Shown one piece after another: positions 55,701 to 64,000 of a stretch of 64,000 bases of DNA (positions are counted from its first letter, which is position 1; every line of letters starts with the position of its first letter). The stretch spans positions 15,813,845 to 15,877,844 of the forward strand of contig OZ020524.1 of NCBI GenBank assembly GCA_963971425.1. The letters are read 5' to 3'. The position numbers and the translations under genes are program-made. The notes below the pieces were generated by a model that had not been told where the DNA came from, did no database searches, and was given only the letters and a program-made list of their open reading frames with translations. This stretch comes from Bryoerythrophyllum caledonicum (lineage: Eukaryota > Streptophyta > Bryopsida > Pottiales > Pottiaceae).

Positions 55701-58700
55701 CGGCTAAGAGCAAGGCTCATCCTGCCCACCACGTGAGCAACGTGGAGATCCAGTTACTGGAGGAGGAAGATCCAGTTGCAGTAGCCAGCTTGACAAGAGC
55801 TCAGCGTCTCAAGGAGGGGATAGCAGCACCAGACAAGGAGGACCAAGCACCTGAACCTCGAAGTACGTGGACTCGGGCAGATTGGAAAGAAGAAGAAAGA
55901 TTGAGAAATGCGATGATGGATACTATCAAGGAAATGCAAGAGGACGAGCAGGCTCATCAAGGCACAACTTCTACTCAGCCCACTCCAGACCCAGACAAGG
56001 AAGTTGTACCTTCCTCTTCTGAAGACTGGTTGGATTTTCCAGACTCTGATGTCCTGGAAAGTCCAGTCCACCCCAAGGAGGCCACACCGAGCGAACCACC
56101 TCAGTCAGGAGGCCCAACAAATATCATTCCAGGAGTGGGGCGGAAGATATTACAGAGTCCAGTGACGGTGACTCTTAGACAGCTACTGCACATGGCCCCC
56201 AACCTCAGTGACTTTATGAGGACTCACTTGTTCCCCTCTCCAGAACCACGGGCAAGTCCAGAGAAGAGTACCACTCCGACCATGGACCCCGATACCTCCA
56301 AGGTACCAAGTCCAGTCTCTAGTGCTGCGGTAGATGTAGATCGGAATTTAACAGTACTACGCGTACAAATTGGTACTGGCACATTGGAAAATGTTCTGTT
56401 GGATGGAGGCTCTGGAGTTAATCTCATCACAGAAGAGGAGCGGAAGCGTTTGGGTCTCAGAGACCCACAATCCGCACCGTACAGATTACGTATGGCAGAT
56501 CAAACGGTAGTGGAACCGGTGGGCCTTATACGGAATGTCAAGATTCACATTCATGGTATTCCATACCTCATTAGTCTTACGGTCATCAAGAACAAGGAGG
56601 TTAACGAAGCTTACAGCATGTTGTTGGGAAGACCATGGCTGATAGATGCCAAAGTCCAGCATGATTGGGGCAACAACCTTGTGACCATTCGTGGAGGCGG
56701 CACTGTCAAGACCATTCGAGTCAACCAGTGCACAGGCCCTAGACCTAAGCTGCCAGAGGTCGTCGTCGCCTACAGCTTTGAAGTTGGGCTGACAGAAGAA
56801 GAAGAGACCCGGTGGCTGGATACAGAACTAGATGTTTTGGTTGTTGGAACCGTAACCTCACCTAGTTTTGGTGTCGGTCCAGATTCGGACCCCGTACCAG
56901 ATACTCTGCTAGTACAAGAGTCAGCGCCAGGCGCACAGACTGCTGCAGAGGACCAGAAGAGTCCACATGCCACGTACCCGGAGCACTTCTATACATTCAT
57001 GGAAGGTGACATCGAGGTAGACGAAACTCTCGTGCGGATCAACGTCCAGGACATGCAGGTGGCGGCCTGGACACTTCCTGAGTCAGAACAACTGCGGAAG
57101 GTCAATGTGGGGACAGAAGAGGAACCATAGTATTTGCGGATAAATGTTGATCTAGACCCAGACTTGGCTGCACAAGCAGAGACACTCCTTCGGGAGTATA
57201 AGGATGTCTTTGCATGGACATACAAGGATTTGAAAGGGATCTCTCCTTCAATCGTCCAACATCGGATTGAGTTGGAGAAAGACATACCTCCAGCCCATCA
57301 AGCCCGATACAAGATGAATCCAAACTACGCCAGCATTGTCAAGCGTGATCTGGACAAGTTGCTCCAGGCTGGATTCATCGCACCAGTGGAGGATGCTACA
57401 TGGCTATCACCCATAGTCATTGTGCCCAAGAAGAATGGGAAGTTACGCATATGCATAGACTTCCGGAAGCTGAACGCAGCAACCTCCATTGCTTGTTACA
57501 GACGAAGTTCTGGATACTGTGGCGGGTCATGAGATGTACTCGTTCCTAGACGGATACTCTGGATATCATCAGATCCAAATTGCTCCGGAGGACAGGTACA
57601 AGACAGCCTTTGTTACAGACTGGGGAGCTTTTGTCTGGATAGTTATGCCATTTGGACTCAAGAACGCTCCGCCCACATACCAGAGGGCAGTCAACAAAGC
57701 ATTTCGGGAGTATATTGATGACTTCATGAAGTTGTTTCTAGACGACTTCAGCATATACAGTGATATATTCACTCACCTGGAGAAGCTTCGGCTGTGCTTT
57801 ATCAAGTGTCGGGAGTACGGCATTAGTCTGAACCCGGAGAAATGTGCACTACTTGTGTACTCTGGAATCATATTAGGTCACGTCGTGTCCAGAGAAGGCA
57901 AATTTCCAGATCCGAAGAAAATCGAGGTCATTGCCAACATGTCAAGACCGACCAAACCTAGGGACGTCCAAGTGTTCAACGGCTTTGCCCAGTTCAACCG
58001 GTGCTATATCCGGTCCTATGCACACATCATGGAACCCATTACCAAACTCATGCGCCAAACTGAGGAGTTCATTTGGACGGATCAATGCGAGAAGGCTTGG
58101 TTGGACATCAAGGAGAGGTACCAGAATGCCCCGATTCTCATTGTACCACACTGGGATCTAGAGTTCCATATACATACAGATGCCTCCAACATTGTTGTGG
58201 GCGTCATGCTGGCCCAGAATCCCACTGGGAAATGTGACCAGCCAATCTCCTATGCTTCTCGACTGTTGAATTCAGCTCTGAAGAACTACACTACAACTGA
58301 ACGGGAAGCTCTGGCGATGGTGTATGCTCTGAGTAAGTACCGACATTACTTATTGGGCAATAAAATTATTTTTTTTGTTGACCACATGGCTTTAGTGTAC
58401 CTGGTTAATAAACCACAGGTGTCTGGACGAATCGCCCGATGGCTCTTACTTTTCCAAGAATACGATTTTATTGTAGTTTATAAACCAGGCAAGACCCATG
58501 GAATCGCGGATGCGTTGTCCAGATTACCCAATGGTGAACCCCCAACTGGAGTGGAAGATCAAACTGGAGATGCCGGTCTGTTCTATGTGAACCCAGAGTG
58601 GTTACAGGATGTGACAACCTACCTCCGCACCGGACATTTGCGACCCGAATTGACTAAGGACGAACAACGGAAGCTCATCCTCAAATCCCTTCCATTCACC

Positions 58701-59896
58701 CTCATATCGGGAGTGCTGCACAAGAGGGGGCAGGATCTGGTTATCCGTCGAGTACTGGACCCCGGTCAAGCCGAACTGGTGATGCGGGAGTTACACATGG
58801 GGATTGGAGGCGGCCATTTTTCACTAGACATTATTGCACGAAAGATTCTGGATGCTGGATATTGGTGGCCACCATACACAAAGACGTATCGGAGTATTGT
58901 CGGGCTTGTGACAAATGTCAACGGGTGGGAGGGATGACCACCACGGAACTTGCTCCACTTGTTACCAGCATGCCCGCGGAGCCCTTCATGAAGTGGGGAC
59001 TGGACTTTATTGGACCCATCAAACCCATGGCGTCCAGATCAGGGTGTCGGTACATTTTGGTGGCAACCGATTACGCTACCAAGTGGGTTGAGGCTCGGGA
59101 CTTGCGAACGAACTCTGCTGCAGTCACTGCAAGATTTCTGTATGAACAAATATTGACCAGGTACGGGTGTCCTTTGGCACTTGTCAGCGACCAAGGTTCT
59201 CACTTTATCAATGAAGCAATTGAATATCTGGTGGACCATTTTCTCCTCCAGCACCGAACTTCTACAACATACTATCCACAAGGGAATGGTCAAGCGGAAT
59301 CAACCAACAAGGTGATTGGCCAACTCCTTACGAAGTTGGTGAATGAGAAGCGCACGGAGTGGGACGAACATCTCCATACCGTGTTGTTTTCCTACAGAAC
59401 AGCATACAAGGTGTCAACTGGACATACACCATTCCAGCTGGTGTATGGCTTACATCCGATGATGCCCACAGAGTACATAATTCCAACCCGGACATCGGAA
59501 GGATCTCTGGACTATACAACTACACGGGTTTTGATAGCTCGGATTGCAGATCTGGAGCAGGTAGACACTTACCGGACAGTGGCCCAGGAGCAGGTTGGCA
59601 AACGGCAATGGGACCGAGCACTCTGGAGTCAGCAACATTACAAGCAGAAGGACTTCCAGATTGGAGATCACGTTTTATGGTTCCCAAAGGGCCACAAGGA
59701 GCACACCGGTAAATTCAAGAGCCGGTGGTTTGGGCCTTACCGGATCCAATACAGATTACCGAACAACACCACTCTTCTGGTGAAGGTGGACAACTTTGAG
59801 CCAAACCCAATTTTGGTCAACATCAACAAACTCAAGCCATATAGGTTCTATGAGACCAACCAGACATCCCCAGTTCTTTCGGATGACTCAATCTAG
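55700..59896 (+). mobile_element. pol region of the Ty3/gypsy element (fossil)
   Basis: Domains in order: aspartic protease (LLDGGSGVNLITEEERKRLG, about 56.33-56.70 kb), with the usual DSG replaced by DGG in the visible sequence; reverse transcriptase (WLSPIVIVPKKNGKLRICID, about 57.2-57.95 kb, with a YIDDF-like fingers/palm stretch downstream); RNase H (HTDASNIVVGVMLAQ, about 58.15-58.53 kb); integrase with zinc-binding H2C2 region and catalytic core (GLDFIGPIKPM, ATDYATKWVEA, SDQGSHF, about 58.78-59.87 kb). The domain order assigns it to Ty3/gypsy. Confidence 0.9.
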
Positions 59897-60428
59897 GGAC
59901 GGATTGAGCGGCAAAAGGAGGATAGTGATCCTAAAGACCAAGTTCAGAAGGCTCCGACTTTCCCACGAAATCCAGATATTGCGGGAGTCCCAACAAACCA
60001 GATAGTGCGAATGGCTCAGACAGTCCAAACAGATTGGTTGGGAAGGGAAGGCTTGGAAGACAATGTGGAGTCATTCGGACAGAAGGGTTCAGACAATTGG
60101 GAGTTGCCTGAACACAATGGTCCAGACAAGATAAAATTGGTGGAACATGATGGTCGAAACGGTCAGATGAACCAGGAGGGACTAGGATGTCTGGAGTTTG
60201 CAGAAGTAGAATCTGAAGAGGATAGGGAAAACACAGGGAACCCGAGCGAGTACCACAAAGTGGTTCTAAGGAATCATGGCAATTGGAAAAGTCCAGTGTT
60301 TACCTCAACACTGACAAAAAACAATCAGCAGGACACTAGTCAACTGGAGTTGGAGAACCCCAAATTAGGGAGTTATGTGGAAGAAAAATGCAAGCCCAGC
60401 CACAACCAGAAGCAGCAAGAGGAGGAAG

Positions 60429-60924
60429 AATGGAAGAGGTTTGTGGAGGTTTGAGGAAGTAAAGCATGAATTGGATACTACCTCTTGCGTGTTGGTGTTG
60501 GTGTTGTGAATGTGTGAGTAGATCTTGTTGTTAGAAGAGGGTTTGAGTGCAATTTGGTTGTGGGTATTGAAGATCTGGCCTAAATGCACTAGATTTGGTA
60601 TAGATCTAGCTCGATCTACTAAACCCTCATCAAATCCAGCATGTTAGAGTTAGAATCGAGTCCGGATCTGTTATGGGTATGGTCTGATTTACTGTAATTG
60701 CGTACGGAAACTTCAGATCTGTGCGTTAAACGTAAGAAAAACCACAGAAACGAAGTCCCAACTAACTCTGAACTCAGATCTAGATTTAGATCTAGGTCGA
60801 TTCGGAGGTTTTGGATTCAGTACAAGTCAGATCCTTGACTTGTGTCTTATGGCTTGGAACTACAGTTTGAATGAGCATAGAGAAGATGTTTCACCTAATC
60901 TTTGGGTGAAATCCCCATTTAACA
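60429..60924 (+). repeat. 3' LTR sequence of the Ty3/gypsy element
   Basis: It aligns with 50647-51141 of the 5' LTR, with about 18-19 differences, and ends CCCCATTTAACA followed by the target duplication CAGTC. Confidence 0.88.
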
Positions 60925-61029
60925 CAGTCCCAGTTGATGCTCATCTTGCTATGCCTTTATATCTTCTTTGGAAATGGTATGTAGTGCTTGCTACAAAGGT
61001 TAATGTGCCCTAAACAACCCAAAAATGGT

Positions 61030-61280
61030 CATTATGTCTTTAAAGGTTAACCCACAAACGTCAATTGGAAACCGTATATACATGCACCTATTTCAATTTG
61101 AATAATACAGAAAATGCATCAAAGTTTAGCAAGACTTACACCTTTACAATGAAGATTCTTGAACTAACATCTTTCATTTGGGGGTCATTTCAATATCTCA
61201 ACCATATCATGTTGAAATACGACACCATATATGTAGAATACTGTGGCCACAAGTGGCACCTTAAGGGCTTTTTTTATGAC
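61030..61280 (-). repeat. Dispersed repeat family B, minus-strand copy
   Basis: GAAACCGTATATACATGCAC, AAGTTTAGCAAGACTTACAC, GGTCATTTCAATATCTCAAC and GGCCACAAGTGGCACCTTA are the complement of the repeat at 19.9-20.3 kb, in the same order. GGTTAACCC stands at its outer end (about 61048). Confidence 0.75.
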
Positions 61281-62302
61281 AATTTGGAGCCAAATGATGA
61301 ATTTTTTTTCCCAAAAAAAGTGGAAAGTTTATGATTTAATATTGCCAAAATTTCATTGATGGCCATTGCCATATCACCATATTGCTATTAATGAACAATG
61401 GGGACTCCATCATGTCGCCATAAAGAATGTACAAATCTATGTTTATGGAGAAGGGTTCTTTAAAAGAGGTATTTATGGAGAAAATTTGGTTTTGTATGGT
61501 TTCAGGAGAAACTTTGCGTCGCAAAAGGTGTGGTCTCCAAAACTTTGTATCAAAACTCTGGCTAAAATCGTGAAAGCCAAAAAAAACGTTGGGCACCATT
61601 TGACATTTAACCCCTAAATGCAAAAAATCCCAAGGTGGGCTTCTAGTGATTTTAGGTAGCATACACCACTATCAATTTAGATCATGAATTTTGGAATATT
61701 TATCATTGATGTGTATAAGTAATAGCTTTGTAAGAAAAAAGATACAAATTCACAAAACTAAAGTTATTGAGGTTCAAAGTTTGAAACGCGCAGGGCGGGG
61801 AGGGTATTGTAGAGCTTAACAATACTACTGTAAAGCTTGAATAGTACCACTACAGAGCTTGAATAGTGCCACTGTAGAGCTTAATAGTGCACTTTTTTGT
61901 GGCAAGTAGCAATGAAGGAAAGTTCTTGACAACCTTCATTGTTTTTATTTAAAAACACATAGAAATTGAGGATTTATATTTTCTATTAATAGAAGAAGGC
62001 ATGATAGTTATTTTCACCTTTCAAATTTTAGATCAAAAAAATGTTTTTCTATTTAAAAAATAAAATTGCTTTCCTAAGTAAATGGTTGCTTTCTATACCC
62101 CTTGTCATTACAATTTTTTTCTTCTTATCCTCAACACCTCCATTGCTTGTGGTTTTTTTTGTTTGCAATGACCTAACACAAGGTAGAACATAGATTCATA
62201 ATATTTATGCAATGTATAGTGGAAAATATACCAATATCTTAAGTCAAAGTACATTGACCCTGTCCGCGCACAAAAGAAAAAACCACACTGCATTTTTCAA
62301 AT
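61281..62302. other. Gene-free stretch with a short tandem repeat
   Basis: At 61811-61893, GAGCTTGAATAGTGCCACTG-type units of about 22-24 bp recur four times. Nothing else is recognised. Confidence 0.5.
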
Positions 62303-62498
62303 GCATGTATCTTACAATCCGTGTGGTCAAAGTTTATGAAATTTTTTGAGTGTCACCTCGTAGTAGTTATATTGAAGATCCTACATTTGAAAGTAGTAAA
62401 AAGTTGTTTCAATCAATCTTACAACATTGCATCTTACAGAGGTAGTTTTGAAGTGTTTTTGGTGTGAAATTGTTAAGGAAATTTAGGGGTTAACCCTT
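62303..62498 (+). repeat. Dispersed repeat family A copy
   Basis: CAATCCGTGTGGTCAAAGTT and TTGAAGATCCTACATTTGAA match the family core. It ends TTTAGGGGTTAACCC, where it abuts the next repeat through a palindrome. Confidence 0.65.
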
Positions 62499-62600
62499 TA
62501 ACCCCTAAAGGACCGATGTCCCCTCGGGGGACGTTTTGAGTTTGGGTAACGAACCACGTTCTCAATTCTAGGCATTATTTTCTGAGATTTTTTATTGAAT
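62491..62600 (+). repeat. 110-bp repeat C (TTTAACCCCTAAAGGACC start), first copy
   Basis: From TTAACCCCTAAAGGACC through GTCCCCTCGGGGGAC, TTTTGAGTTTGGGTAA, ACCACGTTCTCAATTCTAGG and CATTATTTTCTGAGATTTTT it matches the last 108 bp of the window with about six differences. Confidence 0.85.
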
Positions 62601-63117
62601 GGCCAACTTTTGATTAGCTGTGCGTAGACACAAATTTCGTAGAATTCCAACTTACAGTACAAAAGTTACAACTTATTTTCACTTACATATACAAATAGTG
62701 CAGCAATTTAGTGTGACATATCACAAATACTGTCACCAAACTGTAATAACTTCTAAATTCAATAGAAATTCGAGTTTTTGTCCATTTAAGAGACTGAAAA
62801 TGTCCTCTTGGAAAGGAAATTGAGATCTTTGCATCTACCGTACGGATTTGTGAATTTCAAATATTTGAGAAGGATATGATATATGCAAAATATAAAGTAT
62901 ATTGTTGATTCTCGGCACATAGGTGCATTGCAGGATTTTTTAGGACATCTTCTACACCTCTTCTACTTCTAAAATTTGGTGCACATGTGCCTAACATGAT
63001 CCTTTTCAAGTTAAGACAATAAAATCACGGCTTGTAGTGCAAAAAGTTGCCATAGAAGGTGGTCGAAGTTTGTTGAAGGTGTATAGTATGACCTGGAAAA
63101 GAGATTATGTCGCACTT

Positions 63118-63315
63118 CAAAGGTTAATATCTTTCAATCCATGCGGTCAAACTTACCAAAAATTTCACCACACACTCTCATACAAGTCTAGTACAAGATC
63201 CTACGGTTAAATTTTCAAAAAAATGATTTTGTATCATTTTGTGTTGAATGCGCTGAAAATGGCAGTTTTGGAGTGGTTTTGAGGAAAAATTGCCTTGGTC
63301 CTTTAGGGGGTTAAG
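63118..63315 (+). repeat. Dispersed repeat family A copy
   Basis: CTTTCAATCCATGCGGTCAA, TACAAGATCCTACGGTTAAA and terminal CCTTTAGGGGGTTAAGG show membership. Confidence 0.65.
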
Positions 63316-63892
63316 GCCGGACCTGCTCCAAATATACCCAGGATCGACCCTGTTTGGGCTCTCCCTGTCTTACAGGCTTAAGGGTTAAGGGTGGACTAAC
63401 AGGAATAGTGTTCTCACCATTAATCAATGAGACATATGGTGATGTAGAAAGCACAAACATGGCAGTCTCACTGAACCATGAATGAACCTCATCTGAATCA
63501 TAGCCTGACAAAGCTAGCTTCTTCCGAAAACAGAAACCAAATGTAAAGTTAAATTTTTTGACCCAACAAGTACAACCGGAAGAAGCTTAATTTTCTATTC
63601 ATTTTTAAAAGAGAACTGACAAGGGCACGTTCACCATTCATTGCCAGTCTCCATCCCTGACCTAATTGTTCTCACACTTCACCTCATGTGTGTGAGGAAG
63701 CCGGTCACATCCCGTAAGGTTGAGGAGGGCAAGTCGGTTGTTGGCATCATATGGCTGTACGAGCCTGGAACGCCTGAAAATTCAATTCAGGCCTCAATCC
63801 GATTGATTGACGGTCATGACATGGTCACTTCATAGGATATCCTCATGTAATATACCCGTGGATGCAAAGTAAGGGACACTATTCATGTTGGT
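63316..63892. other. No confident gene
   Basis: A minus-strand stretch (about 63375-63515, GYDSDEVHSWFSETAMFVLS) and a plus-strand stretch (about 63690-63833) have protein-like composition but no recognised family or paired splice sites. They may be exon relics. Confidence 0.3.
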
Positions 63893-64000
63893 ATAACCCT
63901 TGACCCCTAAAGGACCAAAGTCCCCTCGGGGGACATTTTGAGTTTGGGTAAGGTACCACGTTCTCAATTCTAGGCATTATTTTCTGAGATTTTTTATTGA
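63893..64000 (+). repeat. 110-bp repeat C, second copy, running off the window
   Basis: Same sequence as 62491-62600, offset 1,402 bp. It continues past the window end, so the full unit is longer. Confidence 0.85.

Larger units (their letters stand above)
50233..60924 (+). mobile_element. Ty3/gypsy LTR retrotransposon, 10.7 kb, broken
   Basis: A fossil LTR element with the Ty3/gypsy domain order gag, protease, reverse transcriptase, RNase H, integrase, plus a 2.8-kb leader. Its ends are TGTTAA...TTAACA and it is flanked by CAGTC on both sides (50228-50232 and 60925-60929), a 5-bp target duplication. No chromodomain is recognised after the integrase. The copy is broken in roughly half a dozen places. 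The LTRs differ at about 18-19 of 495 aligned positions by my count (about 3.8%), suggesting an age of one to a few million years at usual plant rates (inference). Confidence 0.92.

Noticed and set aside
63311-63835. Protein-like stretches GYDSDEVHSWFSETAM (minus) and SVVGIIWLYEPGTPENS (plus)
   Set aside because: Could be exon relics, but they lie on opposite strands, lack partners and match no family I can name.
1-64000. tRNA, rRNA or CRISPR-type arrays
   Set aside because: I saw no cloverleaf-like gene with A and B boxes, no rRNA sequence, and no evenly spaced repeat-spacer pattern.

Overview
The window reads as nuclear DNA of a land plant. It carries a plant-type cellulose synthase with the CesA N-terminal zinc finger and 11 exons in view, a plastid ribosomal protein of the PSRP4/bTHX type with a transit peptide, a chloroplast inner-envelope protein, a group 3 LEA protein, a plant USE1-type SNARE, GT-AG introns throughout, and Helitron and Ty3/gypsy elements. 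A seed-free plant (bryophyte or lycophyte) is my best guess, but the sequence alone does not settle the species.

Layout. 0-5 kb: 5' two thirds of a CesA gene (minus strand, running off the left edge). 5-15 kb: no confident gene; a 553-bp inverted-repeat element with a 5-bp target duplication, a 1.4-kb foldback built of ~180-bp units, and TTAA-ended dispersed repeats. 15-16.2 kb: LEA gene with an intron directly after its start codon and ABRE-like sites upstream. 16.2-20.8 kb: repeats, including two head-to-head copies meeting at GGGGTTAACCCC. 20.8-32.5 kb is the gene-rich core: a small unknown protein, USE1, an unknown coiled-coil protein, PSRP4, a nine-exon gene joining a Myb/SANT-like domain to a ULP1/SENP-like (C48) domain, and a five-exon chloroplast envelope gene. 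32.5-38.2 kb: two large foldback elements, the first 88 bp upstream of the envelope gene's start codon. 39.5-41.5 kb: relics of a HAK/KUP potassium transporter and of a RAB6-interacting-golgin-like (DUF662) gene. 42.5-47.5 kb: a Helitron encoding a Rep-helicase. 49.0-49.4 kb: a 433-bp non-autonomous Helitron with exact ends. 50.2-60.9 kb: a broken Ty3/gypsy LTR retrotransposon with a CAGTC target duplication. 61-64 kb: more dispersed repeats.

The most interesting observations are: (1) the SANT-ULP1 gene is open across nine exons (553 codons) with good splice sites, yet all four catalytic positions of the C48 protease are replaced (His to Gln, Asp to Asn, Gln to Glu, Cys to Ala), so it looks like a maintained pseudoprotease fused to a DNA-binding-type domain; (2) many dispersed repeats and foldbacks share TTAACCC...GGGTTAA ends and nest at TTAA, suggesting piggyBac-like miniature elements; (3) the Helitron Rep-helicase frame is interrupted only by four stops, all TAG, and contains a 78-bp in-frame, stop-free intron between its HUH motif and its catalytic tyrosines.

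The host genes are mostly unrelated housekeeping or stress genes (cell wall synthesis, ER retrograde SNARE, plastid translation, plastid envelope, desiccation protection). No operon-like logic is expected. The novelty is in the pseudoprotease and in the layered repeat structure.
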